Notes under the pieces: generated by a model
What the model saw: the letters and a program-made list of their open reading frames with translations, nothing else
Databases searched by the model: none
Told to the model about the DNA's origin: nothing
Part shown: positions 1 through 9,102 of the stretch, piece after piece
Layout: each line of letters opens with the position of its first letter
How positions within the stretch are numbered: position 1 is the stretch's first letter
Position numbers and translations under genes: made by a program
Assembly (NCBI RefSeq): GCF_964019925.1
Contig: NZ_OZ026470.1
Coordinates: 124,001 to 188,000 of the forward strand
Length of the DNA: 64,000 bases
Source: Spiroplasma endosymbiont of Cantharis nigra
GTDB taxonomy: Bacteria > Bacillota_I > Bacilli_A > Mycoplasmatales > Mycoplasmataceae
Direction: 5' to 3'

Positions 1-2
1 TA

Positions 3-1295
3 ATTTACACTCTAGTTTCTGGTTTTTTAATATTGAATTTTATTATATTTTTAATATTTATATTTTCATTACAAACTACAACTATTATTTGTACTTTAAT
101 ATTATCACTAACATTTATTGCAAATTTACCAACAAACTTTCAAAAGACAAATGAAAAGTCAATGACAATAAAGTTTAATAATAATCAATTATTAACAGTT
201 CCTGATTTATATGAGGCCTTTGACTTTCAACATTATGTTAGTCAAAATAAAATTAAATATAATTTTTTATCAAAATATACAAATGATTTTTTTATAAAAA
301 ATGAATATCAATTTAATGAATTTAATACAAATGAAAATATAATTAAGCAAAGAGTTGAAGAGTTATGAAATGATTTAGGAATAATAAAAAGAGAGCCATT
401 AGTAATTGAAAGAGATAATTTATTTATAAATAATTTACCAAGTAATGATTCTAATATTCCAATTGATTGAGCAATTAATGATGAATTAAGTCTTAAGTTG
501 ACTTTAGAAAATACTTTTATTTCTATTGATGAGTTAAAAATATTAGTAGATTCAGAGCAAAATAAAGAAAAACAACTAATATTAGAAGATTTATATAATT
601 TTTCAATATACATAAATAATGAGTTTAAAGATTTACAAAAAGAAAAGGTTGACTTATTTGAGACATTCATTTTTATGGAGAACTCAATTGATAAAAATAG
701 TATCACTAATAAAAGTAAAAATAATTTAACTAACTTTAAAAAAGATTACTTATTATCAATGTATAATTATCAACTTGCAGGTACTTTTAAAGAAGCATTT
801 ACTTTAAAAAATGATGAAAATACCTATTCTTTAATTAGAAACGATTTAAACTTTGACTTAATGCTTTGTACTAGAATACTTGAACAATATTTTATTAAGT
901 ATACCGACAGATACATTGAATCAACAACATACTCTGTAAATAAAACAGCTGCAGATTGAAATAAGTATTATTCAACAAGAAAAAAATTAAATCTTTTTTC
1001 TTATATTAACATTTTTAATGGAATGTGATCAAATTATACTTTACACTCTGGTTTCTCTTATAGTGACTTTTGGTTTTTACCATATTCTGAATCAAAAATA
1101 ACTTTTGATAATCAAAAGAGCTCATTTTTAGGATATGTTGAATATACATTTAAACTTAATGATAAAAATATAATTGAAAAGGATACTTATAATAATTATT
1201 TTAATCCTCTATACTTCATAATAGTATTATCTTTGCTTTCTATATTCAATATTTCTTTTGCAATTATTAAATTTAAAAAAATAGATATTAAATAA
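3..1295 (+). CDS. ABC transporter permease, 5' end outside the window
   Basis: The reading frame is open from the first bases and has no start, so the gene begins upstream; about 430 residues are visible, with in-frame TGA read as Trp. Hydrophobic segments lie near visible residues 8-40, followed by a hydrophilic domain of roughly 350 residues and a final membrane segment just before the lysine-rich end. This layout, with an ABC ATPase 12 bases downstream, suggests the membrane subunit of an exporter with a large extracellular domain. No substrate can be named. The permease assignment is inferred mainly from context and topology. Confidence 0.6.
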
Positions 1296-1307
1296 TAAGG
1301 AGAAAAA

Positions 1308-2282
1308 ATGAATAATAATGAAAATATTATAGAAATACAAAATTATATTAAAAAATTTAAAAAAAATTCTATAGGAGAAATCTCTTTTAAGTTTAAAAGA
1401 GGAGAAGTTACAGCACTTCTTGGAACAAGTGGTTCAGGAAAAAGTGTTTTAATTAATTCAATAATAAGTTGTAACAAAAAATATAGTGGAGTTATAAAAA
1501 TAAATGACAAGAATATTAATGGAAAAAATGGTTATCAGGAGAATAAGGGAATAGGATTTTATACTCAAATTGATTTTTCTTTACAAAATATTTCGTTAAA
1601 TAAATATTTAAAAAATATTTGCTTAATTATGGGTTTAAAAAAGAAATTTATTAAAACTCAAATTGAGTATTGAGTTAATTTCTTTGGTCTTGAAGATGCA
1701 ATTGAAAAAAAAGTTAAAGATTTTTCATGGGGAATGAAAAATAGAGTTAACTTAATTTTGACTTTTTTAAAGAATCCAGAAATAATTATTCTTGATGAAC
1801 CTGGAGCTAATTTAGACTCATATTGAAGAAATAAAGTTAAAAATCTTTTAATTAAATTAAAAGAAGAGGGCAAAACAATTATAATAACTGCTCATAACAT
1901 TGATGAAATTAATGAGATAATTGATAATTATTTAGTTATTGACAGTGGAAAACTAATTTTTTCGGGTTCAAAACAGGAATTAAATGTTTATAACAAATAC
2001 AAACTATTTTTGCAAGATAGTTTTGATACATTAGCATTTAGAGATTTTTTAATATCTAAAAAAATTAAATCATTTAAGTATAATGAAGTTGAAAATTCTA
2101 TTATTTTTGCAACTAATCAATTAAAAGAAATTAATTGAGTATTTGTTTATTTTATTAGTAAATCGATATTAATACTTAATCTTGTTAAATTGCCAATAAA
2201 CATGGAATCAGTTCATAAAGCAATTGAAGATAAAGAAACAATAAAAAAAGAGAACAGTAATTTAAAAGTAGATAAAAAATAA
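1308..2282 (+). CDS. ABC transporter ATP-binding protein
   Basis: A 324-residue ABC ATPase. Walker A is GTSGSGKS at residues 39-46, a signature-like stretch DFSWGMKNR precedes Walker B (IIILDEPGANLDS, around residue 162), and the switch histidine follows in TAHNIDE. The signature is degenerate, with SWGMK in place of LSGGQ. A C-terminal extension of about 100 residues follows the nucleotide-binding domain. An AAGGAG site precedes the ATG. It lies directly after the permease-like gene and almost certainly forms one transporter with it. The closing terminator separates the pair from thyA. Confidence 0.85.
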
Positions 2283-2309
2283 GTTATATATTATTTTAAA
2301 ATTTATTCA

Positions 2310-2341
2310 ACAATTAGTATTTAACTACTAATTGTTTTTTT
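2310..2341 (+). terminator. Rho-independent terminator after ABC pair
   Basis: A perfect 10-bp stem (ACAATTAGTA / TACTAATTGT) with a 6-base loop is followed by a T run, 28 bases after the ATPase stop. Confidence 0.9.
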
Positions 2342-2451
2342 ATATATAAATATTTTTTAATTTAATCTTAATTTACTCATTAACAGTACTTGAAGATAAA
2401 AAATGACTATACTTTTATTTGTTCTCATATATAATCTTAAATGGTGATAAT

Positions 2452-3321
2452 ATGAAACAATATTTGGATTTGGTAAAACAAATTTTTGAAACTGGAGAAA
2501 AAAGATTAGATCGAACAAATACTGGAACTATCTCAAAATTTGGAACTCAATCAAGATATGACTTACGAGATGGTTTTCCATTAGTTACAACTAAAAAAGT
2601 CTTTTTTAAGGCAATAGTGCATGAAATACTTTGATTTATTAGTGGTGATACTAATATTAAATATTTAGTTGATAATAAAGTAAATATATGAAATGAATGA
2701 CCTTATGAAATTTATAAAAAGTCTAAAGATTTTAAAAATGAAAGTTTAGAGGAATTTATTCAAAAGATTAAAGAAAGTAAAAGATTTGCTGATAAATATG
2801 GAGATTTAGGACCAGTTTATGGCAAGCAATGAAGGGATTTTAATGGAATAGATCAATTTAAAAATTTAATTAATGATATTAAAGAAAATCCTTTTTCAAG
2901 AAGACATATAATTTCTGCTTGGAATCCTGCTGAAATCAAACAAATGGCTTTGCCACCATGTCACTCACTATTTCAATTTTATGTATCAAAAGATGGCTTC
3001 TTAGATTTGCAACTTTATCAAAGAAGTGGGGATATATTTTTGGGAGTTCCATTTAATATTGCTAGCTATTCCTTATTATTAGAACTTGTGGCAAGTGAAT
3101 GTAATTTAAAAGCTCGATATTTCATTCATACAATTGGTGATGCACATATCTATTCAAATCATGTGGAACAATTAAAAGCACAATTAATAAGAGAACCAAA
3201 AAAATTAGCAACTTTAAAAATTAATTCCAATAATAAATCAATTTTTGACATTAAATTTGAAGATATTAGCTTAGAGGATTACGAAAGTCATCCAGCATTA
3301 AAAGGAGCTGTGGCAGTTTAA
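2452..3321 (+). CDS. thyA: thymidylate synthase
   Basis: Converts dUMP to dTMP with methylene-tetrahydrofolate. The protein is 289 residues, normal for ThyA. The nucleophilic cysteine is Cys170 in [11 protein letters not shown], and the folate/dUMP-binding blocks ([27 protein letters not shown]) are intact. I chose ATG 2452 over an in-frame TTG at 2419 because GGTGAT, which matches the outer part of the anti-Shine-Dalgarno, sits just before it. The stop overlaps the dfrA start by one base, pairing dTMP synthesis with regeneration of the dihydrofolate it produces. Confidence 0.97.
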
Positions 3322-3788
3322 TGATTTCTTTAATATGAGCCCAAAGTAAAAATAAGATTATTGGAAAAGATAATAAGTTACCCTGAGATATAAAAGAAGA
3401 AATGCAGCATTTTATTAATTATACAAGAGGAAAAACTATATTAATGGGGAGAAATACATGGGACTCACTTTCAAAAAAACCATTACCCAATAGAAAAAAT
3501 ATTTTAATCACTTCAAGAGAATTAGAAAAGAGTTATAATAATTTAGAAGTATCTAGTAATTTAGAAGAAATTTTAAAAAAATATAAAGTAAAAGACGAAG
3601 AGCTTGTTATTATTGGCGGTTCTCAAATTTATAAAAGTGCATTAGAGTATGCAGATAAACTAGTAGTTAGTATTATAAATAAAGATTATCAAGGAAATAT
3701 TTTTGCACCTCAATGAGATGAAAGTATTTTTAGACTAATCAATAAGATAGAGTTTAGTGAATTTACGACTTATTACTATGAAAGGTAA
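3321..3788 (+). CDS. dfrA: dihydrofolate reductase
   Basis: A 155-residue DHFR, which reduces dihydrofolate to tetrahydrofolate with NADPH. The N-terminus gives the family pattern WAQSKNKIIGKDNKLPW, followed by the NADPH-site block ILMGRNTWDSL and VIIGGSQIY. The start overlaps the thyA stop as TAATG, so the two genes are translationally coupled, a common arrangement in Firmicutes and Mollicutes. Confidence 0.96.
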
Positions 3789-3793
3789 CATTT

Positions 3794-4675
3794 ATGCAAG
3801 AATTAGAAGTTAAAAAAGAAATTGTATTAAAGCAAGAAAAAGAGAATCAAGAAGATAAAGATAAAAAAGAAATGGCTTATGTAAGTAAGTGAAGACTATT
3901 TACAAATGCTTGAAGTATTTGAAGAGTAACAGCAAAAGCAAAAAAAATAACAAGAAAAATAAAGCAAGATCCTAACTTATATTCTGAAGAGTGAAGATAT
4001 AACTGAGTTAAAAAGAAAATTAGAAAGGTTTTAAAAATTGCTAATGTGCAAATTGATGTAATTGGAATTGAAAACTGATTAGATCGTGGAATAGTATTGG
4101 CTCCAAATCATCAATCAAATTTGGACTCAATTTTAATGTTAGCAATTAATAATTTTTCATTACAACAACCTGTTGCTTTTATAGCAAAACAAGAATTATG
4201 AAAAACTAAAATATTTAAGCATTTTATGAATTTAACAGATAATGTTCCTTTAGATCGCAATAATCCAAGAAGTGCATTGAGTGCTATGAAAGAGGCAAAA
4301 GAATTAATTTCTGATTATAAAAGATCAGTTGTAATTTTTCCAGAAGGGACTCGTAGTGCAAAACAAGAACCAGAAGAGTTTATGTCAGCAAGTATGAAAT
4401 TAGCACAGATGGCATATGTACCAATTGTGCCAGTTTCAATAATTGATTCTTATAAATTATTTCAAAAAAGAAAGCATGGTAGATTTGTTATTAAAGTGGT
4501 TTTTGGAAAACCAATGATGCCAGAAAAATTTATTTCACTTAAAACTGAAATGTTAACAAAAAATGTGCAAAAAGAAGTAGAAAAAAATATCAATTTATAT
4601 AAAGATTGAGATCCTAAAAAATTAGGTCTTCAACCAAAAAAAGTAGATAAAAAAAATAGAACTAATTTTTATTAA
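3794..4675 (+). CDS. plsC: 1-acyl-sn-glycerol-3-phosphate acyltransferase
   Basis: A 293-residue acyltransferase that makes phosphatidic acid from lysophosphatidic acid at the membrane. The HX4D motif is NHQSNLDS (His106) and the second substrate motif is PEGTRS at residues 183-188. The protein is longer than a minimal PlsC because of a charged lysine/glutamate-rich N-terminus and a lysine-rich tail. It follows dfrA by five bases and is co-transcribed with the nucleotide genes. Its product feeds CdsA, encoded at 10.9 kb. Confidence 0.92.
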
Positions 4676-4699
4676 TTTATATAAGTAGGAGAGATAAGA

Positions 4700-6010
4700 A
4701 TGAATTTTGCAGAAATCATCAATAAAAAGAAAAATAAAATTGAATTAACTTCTCAAGAAATTTTTTGAGTGGTTAATTCTTTTGTTAATAACACATTAAA
4801 AGATTATCAAATGGCAGCATTTAATATGGCAATTTGATTTAATGGAATGAGCTCATCTGAAATTGCCAATTTTACACAAGCAATGATTAATTCAGGAATA
4901 ACTTATAATTTAGATGATGTAGTGGGTTTAAAAGCTGACAAGCATTCAACTGGAGGAGTTGGTGATAAAACAAGTCTTATTTTTTCTCCACTAGTTGCTA
5001 AGTTTGGAGTCAAGGTTGCAAAATTATCGGGGCGAGGTTTGGGACAAACTGGAGGAACAATTGATAAACTTGAAAGTTGTCCAGGGTGAACTGGAGAAAT
5101 TAGTGAAGAAAAGTTTAAAGAAATTTTAAATACAGTGGGAATGTCAATTATGAGTCAATCAAGTGATATTGTTCCTGCTGATAAGAAATTATATGCTTTA
5201 AGAGATGTTACTGGTACAGTAGATTCAATTCCTTTAATAGCTTCAAGTATTATGTCAAAAAAACTTGTAATCCCTGCTGATAGCATTATTTTGGATGTAA
5301 AAATGGGTAGTGGAGCTTTTATGAAAGATTTAGCTAGTGCTATTGCCTTATCTAAAGCAATGATAACAATTGGAAAAGAACACAAGAGAAATGTTAGTGT
5401 TATGATTACAAATATGGATCAACCTTTAGGAAGAGCTATTGGTAATGCAATTGAAGTTAAAGAAGCTTGGGATACATTAAATGGAAAAGGGCCACAAGAT
5501 TTAGTTGAATTATGTGTAACTGCAGCTGGTTTAACTTTAGTTCAAAATAAGGTTTTTAAAGACCTAAAAACAGCTAAAAATGAATTAACTAAGGTTTTAA
5601 ACGATAAGAGTGCTGCTTACTTGCTTAGAGACTTTATAGAGGCTCAAAATGGCGATTTTAGTGTTATATTAGACTATGAAAAAAATTTCTCAACAAAACA
5701 TGTAATTGAAATTAAGGCAAAAAAAGAGGGATATATTGCATTTTCCTCAGCAGATGAACTAGGTTATCTTTCAATGCATTTAGGAGCAGGTAGAGCTACA
5801 AAAGAAGAAAAAATAGATTTTGCTGCTGGAATTTACTTAAATAAAACTACAAATGAGTTTGTTAAATCGGGAGAAGTTGTAATGACACTTTATACAAATA
5901 GAGATGATATAAAAGTTTTCAAACAAAAGGCAGAGGATTTAATTTTAATAAAAGATAAGGCTCAAAATGAAAAGTTGATTTTAAAATTATTAACTAACGA
6001 GAATATTTAA
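4700..6010 (+). CDS. deoA: thymidine/pyrimidine-nucleoside phosphorylase
   Basis: A 436-residue nucleoside phosphorylase that cleaves thymidine or other pyrimidine nucleosides with phosphate. The family signature [13 protein letters not shown] and the phosphate/pyrimidine loop [17 protein letters not shown] are present, and the length is typical. A GTAGGAGAG site precedes the ATG. It ends the thyA-dfrA-plsC operon and links salvage to dTMP synthesis. Separating DeoA from the broader-specificity Pdp needs comparison; mollicute enzymes of this type are usually called DeoA. Confidence 0.92.
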
Positions 6011-6037
6011 TATTTTCAAATTTCCATTTAATAACCA

Positions 6038-6066
6038 TTGAAATTTAAGAAAATTTAAAATATAAT
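6038..6066 (+). promoter_or_regulatory. Promoter of the small RNA
   Basis: TTGAAA (6038-6043) and TATAAT (6061-6066) are separated by 17 bases, a near-consensus housekeeping promoter. Transcription would begin about 6072, with no start codon or ribosome site downstream before the terminator. Confidence 0.75.
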
Positions 6067-6071
6067 AAATA

Positions 6072-6207
6072 AGTCTGGAATAGTTTTAAAAATCATTAGC
6101 CCATAATGTTTATTTAGCCCTATCAAATGAACATAATTATTTAGATTTATAATATTAGCTATTCTAGAAGTTTTAAATAAGTGCTCCGCCCAGAGTGCTT
6201 TTTTTTA
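6072..6207 (+). ncRNA. Candidate small structured RNA of about 135 nt
   Basis: The segment lies between a strong promoter and a terminator and has no convincing ORF. Its ends pair: 6074-6085 with 6157-6168 form a 12-bp helix using two G-U pairs. Inside, ATGTTTA and TGAACAT form a hairpin around 6107-6134. The size and lack of coding fit an abundant housekeeping RNA. Candidates are a 6S-like RNA or the small RNA called MCS4 in Mycoplasma capricolum; I cannot match either from memory, so no name is given. A 20-odd-base core is shared with sequence near 46443. Confidence 0.6.
6179..6207 (+). terminator. Terminator of the small RNA
   Basis: AAGTGCT pairs with AGTGCTT (two G-U pairs) around the loop CCGCCCAG, followed by eight T. 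Confidence 0.75.
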
Positions 6208-6224
6208 TTTCTTTTGAAAAAATA

Positions 6225-6254
6225 TTGACTTTATATTCTATTTTTTTGTATAAT
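6225..6254 (+). promoter_or_regulatory. Promoter of the tRNA operon
   Basis: TTGACT (6225-6230) and TATAAT (6249-6254) are spaced by 18 bases, and the first tRNA starts 36 bases after the -10 box. Confidence 0.75.
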
Positions 6255-6290
6255 TGAAAAGGTTCTTACTTTTACAAAAAAAGGATAATT

Positions 6291-6366
6291 GCTGACTTAG
6301 CTCAGTTGGTAGAGCAATTGACTAGTAATCAATAGGTCGAAGGTTCAACTCCTTTAGTCAGCACCA
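6291..6366 (+). tRNA. tRNA-Thr(AGU)
   Basis: A 76-nt cloverleaf with a GCTGACT/AGTCAGC acceptor stem, anticodon loop CTAGTAA giving AGT, a GGTTCAACTCC T-arm and encoded CCA. Unmodified A34 tRNA-Thr(AGU) is known in mycoplasmas. Confidence 0.93.
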
Positions 6367-6388
6367 CAATTTTATATTTTATATCTAT

Positions 6389-6472
6389 GGGGAGTTAGCG
6401 AAGTGGCTAAACGCGGGTGGCTGTAAACCATCTCCTTACGGTTCGGCGGTTCGAATCCGTCACTCCCCACCA
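6389..6472 (+). tRNA. tRNA-Tyr(GUA)
   Basis: An 84-nt class II tRNA with a long variable arm, anticodon loop CTGTAAA giving GTA, a GGTTCGAATCC T-arm and encoded CCA. It is second in the five-tRNA operon. Confidence 0.95.
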
Positions 6473-6477
6473 GTAAT

Positions 6478-6552
6478 TGGGCTATAGCCAAGCGGTAAGG
6501 CAAGGGACTTTGACTCCCTCATGCGCCGGTTCGAATCCTGCTAGCCCAGCCA
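6478..6552 (+). tRNA. tRNA-Gln(UUG)
   Basis: A 75-nt tRNA with a TGGGCTA/TAGCCCA acceptor stem, anticodon loop CTTTGAC giving TTG, and encoded CCA. It starts six bases after tRNA-Tyr. Confidence 0.94.
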
Positions 6553-6570
6553 TTTATTTTTATTATTAAC

Positions 6571-6646
<76 letters not shown>

Positions 6647-6664
6647 TTTATTTTTATTATTAAT

Positions 6665-6753
6665 CCCCGGGTGGCGGAATTGGTAGACGCACTGGACTTA
6701 AAATCCAGCGACTTTAAGCGGTCGTGCCGGTTCAAGTCCGGCCCCGGGGACCA
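6665..6753 (+). tRNA. tRNA-Leu(UAA)
   Basis: An 89-nt class II tRNA with a CCCCGGG/CCCGGGG acceptor stem, anticodon loop CTTAAAA giving TAA, a long variable arm, and encoded CCA. It is the last tRNA before the terminator. Confidence 0.95.
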
Positions 6754-6770
6754 TTATTACGGACTTGATT

Positions 6771-6798
6771 AAAAAAGCACTTTATAAGTGCTTTTTTT
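6771..6798 (+). terminator. Terminator of the tRNA operon
   Basis: AAAAAAGCACTT and AAGTGCTTTTTT form a perfect stem around a three-base loop, with a T run. Confidence 0.92.
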
Positions 6799-6867
6799 AT
6801 TTCTTTAATTTAACTTTAATTTAAATCTTTATAATATAAATATATAAAAACAAAAGGGAACAAAGCA

Positions 6868-7188
6868 ATGAAAAATTTTTTAACTTTATTTGCAATTACA
6901 GGTCTAATTGCTTCTACAAGTACTATGGTAATATCGTGTGAAGAAAAAAATCCAAACATAGTAAAAATATATGATTACAATGGAAAACTTGTTGATAAAG
7001 TCGATAAGACTACTATTAAGGGATGATATTGTTTTGGAATACAATCTAACAATTCAAGCTATCTTATAATACGTTTTAAAAACGGAGAAGAAGAATCATT
7101 AAAGGAATATGGAGAATTAGCTGGAGAAGTGGATTGATGAAATATCTATTTATTCAAATTAATTTGAGATATAGATATAGAGCTTTAA
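6868..7188 (+). CDS. Small predicted lipoprotein
   Basis: A 106-residue protein with a lysine N-terminus, a hydrophobic core and a lipobox ending VISC with the modified cysteine at position 24; the mature part starts EEKNPN. Two in-frame TGA codons are adjacent (WW) near the C-terminus. There is no recognisable domain. The mature domain is short and rich in charged and aromatic residues. An AAGGGAAC site precedes the ATG. It stands alone between the tRNA operon and a bidirectional terminator, so it is probably a surface lipoprotein of unknown role. Confidence 0.75.
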
Positions 7189-7211
7189 AATTAATAATAA
7201 GCTTTGCAATA

Positions 7212-7245
7212 AATAAAAATCTTCTAAATTTAGAAGATTTTTATT
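7212..7245. terminator. Bidirectional terminator between convergent lipoprotein genes
   Basis: A stem of about 13 bp (AAAAATCTTCTA / TAGAAGATTTTT) with A and T runs on either side works for both strands and ends at the stop codon of the minus-strand gene. Confidence 0.85.
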
Positions 7246-8099
7246 TATTTATTTTTAAAACTATTAACTGAATAACTATTTATTAAATCATCTTGTTCAA
7301 TTAAGTAGTTAAATTTATATGTGTTTGCTAGTTCTTCTCCTGGATCGGTACCTGGATCGGTTGGATCTGGTCCTTCTGGATCAGGTGTTTCTCCTCCACC
7401 AGTTGATTGCCCTTTATCGACTTTATCAATAAATACTGTTTCTTGATCGCTGTTATTCATTGCAATAATTAATGGTTCAAATAATTCATCAATTATTTTT
7501 TCTGTTCAACCTTGTTCTGATGAACCAAAACCAACTTCTCAAGAAACTAATTTACCATTTCTAATAATAATAAACATTGGTACTCCATTATTGTTATTAA
7601 AATAAGTCTTTACTTTCTTTTTAGATTCATTGTATGCAATTTTATCGTTTATTCCAGTATTTCCAAAAACTTTAGTTTTATAAATTTCAGTTACTTCTTC
7701 AATCATTCAATCTAAAATATTTTTACTTCATTTTTCATTGAATTTATTTTGAACTTCTTCTGTTTTGAATTCCCTAAAGTCTACTTTATTATTTAACTTT
7801 TCACCATAAGCTGTCATTGAATCTGGATAATTTGGTCCTTGATTAACAACTTTTTGTTCATAACTTGTATTTAGTTCATTCATTTTTGAATCAAATTTAT
7901 CACTATAATCTTTTTTAGCATTATCAAAGTCCTTACAATGTGGACAATCATCTGCTCCCATATATAAGATAAATGACTCTTTATTATTAATTCAACCTTT
8001 AAATTCATTAAATTTTTTGTTTGAACTACAAGAAATAACAGCTAAAGTTGATGTTCCAACTAATGCTGTTGATGAAATTATATTAAGCAATTTTCTCAC
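7245..8099 (-). CDS. Thioredoxin-like lipoprotein with CPHC motif
   Basis: A 284-residue lipoprotein. The signal peptide ends LAVISC with Cys24 as the lipidation site. The mature protein opens with FILYMGADDCPHCKDF, placing a CPHC dithiol motif (Cys52, Cys55) after a short beta strand, and GVPMFIIIRNGK downstream supplies the cis-proline expected in a thioredoxin fold. The C-terminal part has a Pro/Asp/Gly stretch (TPDPEGPDPTDPGTDPG). GTG 8099 is chosen over GTG 8108 because GGAG lies eight bases upstream of it. It is probably a surface thiol oxidoreductase, reducing or forming disulfides on exported proteins. The redox direction cannot be read from sequence. Confidence 0.8.
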
Positions 8100-8244
8100 T
8101 TTTCTCACTCCTAAATTACTATTATTATTTTACACATATTTAAGCATTATTGCTTTATTTATTAAAAAAATCATAAAGATAAATATTTTTAAAAATTGGT
8201 ATAATTTGGTTAATCTTAAATAAAAGATTTTTTAAGGAGAATAT

Positions 8245-8568
8245 ATGAAAGATAAATATATTGAATTTGCAGAAATTTTTAAAACTCTTGGAGATCCTAC
8301 AAGGCTGCAAATAATAAATATGATCTGCGATTGTGGATGTAGTAAATGCGCACAAAATATTTTAGATAATTTAAATATAACACAACCAACATTAAGCTAT
8401 CATATGAAGATGCTTGAAAAGGCGGGATTGATAACATCTTTTAAAGAAAAAAACTCTAAAATCTATAAAGTTAATAGTCAAGTTATTGACGAATTAAAAC
8501 TGTTTGTTTCTGAAATTCAAGTTGAAAAAAGTTTACTATTTTGTTCAAATTGTAATGAAAAAAAATAG
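8245..8568 (+). CDS. ArsR/SmtB-family metal-sensing repressor
   Basis: A 107-residue winged-helix repressor. The opening YIEFAEIFKTLGDPTRLQII and the recognition helix TQPTLSYHMKMLEKAGLI are typical of ArsR. Cysteines cluster before the recognition helix (Cys28, Cys30, Cys32, Cys35) and at the tail (Cys100, Cys103), an unusually rich thiol set that suggests soft-metal sensing. TATAAT at 8200-8205 and an AAGGAG site precede the ATG. Its likely target is the convergent Cys-rich peptide gene, whose promoter carries a perfect palindrome. Confidence 0.88.
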   Translation: MKDKYIEFAEIFKTLGDPTRLQIINMICDCGCSKCAQNILDNLNITQPTLSYHMKMLEKAGLITSFKEKNSKIYKVNSQVIDELKLFVSEIQVEKSLLFCSNCNEKK

Positions 8569-8597
8569 AGTTCTTTTTTACAAGAACTCTATCTTTT
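8565..8597. terminator. Bidirectional terminator between arsR-type gene and Cys-rich peptide
   Basis: ATAGAGTTCTT pairs with AAGAACTCTAT. T runs occur in both directions, and the hairpin contains the repressor's stop codon and abuts the peptide gene's stop. Confidence 0.85.
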
Positions 8598-8664
8598 ATT
8601 TTCCACATTGACAATTTGTACAAGTACATACTTCACAAGTACATAATGAATAAATTCCTAACAT
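8596..8664 (-). CDS. 22-residue metallothionein-like Cys-rich peptide
   Basis: A tiny gene with an excellent AAGGAGG site seven bases before ATG. The peptide reads MLGIYSL then CTCEVCTCTNCQC then GK: six cysteines at 8, 10, 13, 15, 18 and 20, spaced C-x-C-x2-C-x-C-x2-C-x-C, the pattern used by metallothioneins to bind metal thiolate clusters. A promoter and a palindromic operator lie directly upstream, and a terminator follows. The coding claim rests on ribosome site, composition, operator and terminator together; no homologue is known to me. Confidence 0.72.
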   Translation of the reverse strand: MLGIYSLCTCEVCTCTNCQCGK

Positions 8665-8676
8665 AGTGCCTCCTTA

Positions 8677-8704
8677 AGATAGTTATCTATATAGATAACT
8701 ATCT
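8677..8704. promoter_or_regulatory. 28-bp perfect palindrome, candidate ArsR-type operator
   Basis: Positions 8677-8704 are a perfect inverted repeat; the core TATCTATATAGATA recurs at 8700-8713, giving two overlapping operator-like sites. They sit between the -10 box and the ribosome site of the Cys-rich peptide gene, where bound repressor would block transcription. Confidence 0.75.
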
Positions 8705-8710
8705 ATATAG

Positions 8711-8738
8711 ATAATACTACATATAGCTCACAGTGCAA
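8711..8738 (-). promoter_or_regulatory. Promoter of the Cys-rich peptide gene
   Basis: On the minus strand TTGCAC (8738-8733) and TATTAT (8716-8711) are separated by 16 bases, just upstream of the palindrome. Confidence 0.65.
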
Positions 8739-8886
8739 CAATATTTTAAAAATCTAGTTTTTTAAATAGTTTTATTTTTAAATAAAATAAATGAAAATTT
8801 AAAAAAAACCAAGAATTAATGATTTTTTTTGGTATTATTAATTTGCTTATTATCTTAAAGACAGTACCAAAAGGAGGCTTAAGACT

Positions 8887-9030
8887 ATGCGTGAAGGAGT
8901 TATTTTACGTTGTGCAACTTGTAAAGAAGAAAACTACATAGCAAAAAACGACAAAAGAAAAGAAAAGATTGAAGTTAAAAAACATTGCTTTAAATGTAAT
9001 TCACACCAAGTTCATAAACAAAAAAAATAG
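8887..9030 (+). CDS. rpmG: 50S ribosomal protein L33
   Basis: A 47-residue protein matching L33, with two CxxC zinc ribbons (CATC, CFKC) in a basic sequence opening [17 protein letters not shown]. The AAAAGGAGG site lies just upstream. It is monocistronic, closed by its own terminator. This is a Cys-containing (C+) form of L33. Confidence 0.95.
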   Translation: MREGVILRCATCKEENYIAKNDKRKEKIEVKKHCFKCNSHQVHKQKK

Positions 9031-9073
9031 GGATAGAAAATACTTTTTATAAGGTTTTTTCATCCCTTTTTTT
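9029..9073 (+). terminator. Terminator after rpmG
   Basis: AGGGATAGAAAA pairs with TTTTTTCATCCCT with a small bulge, followed by seven T; the rpmG stop lies in the 5' arm. Confidence 0.75.
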
Positions 9074-9102
9074 GTATAGTTATATATAAGGAGTTATTAA
9101 CT

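Noticed and set aside
1041..1075. Repeat of TTTACACTCT-GTTTCT seen at positions 5-20
   Set aside because: Only about 17 bases match inside one coding sequence with different surrounding residues, which is consistent with chance.
2419..2451. Longer N-terminus for thyA from TTG 2419
   Set aside because: The extension has no ribosome site and is not part of the conserved family N-terminus; ATG 2452 is better placed.
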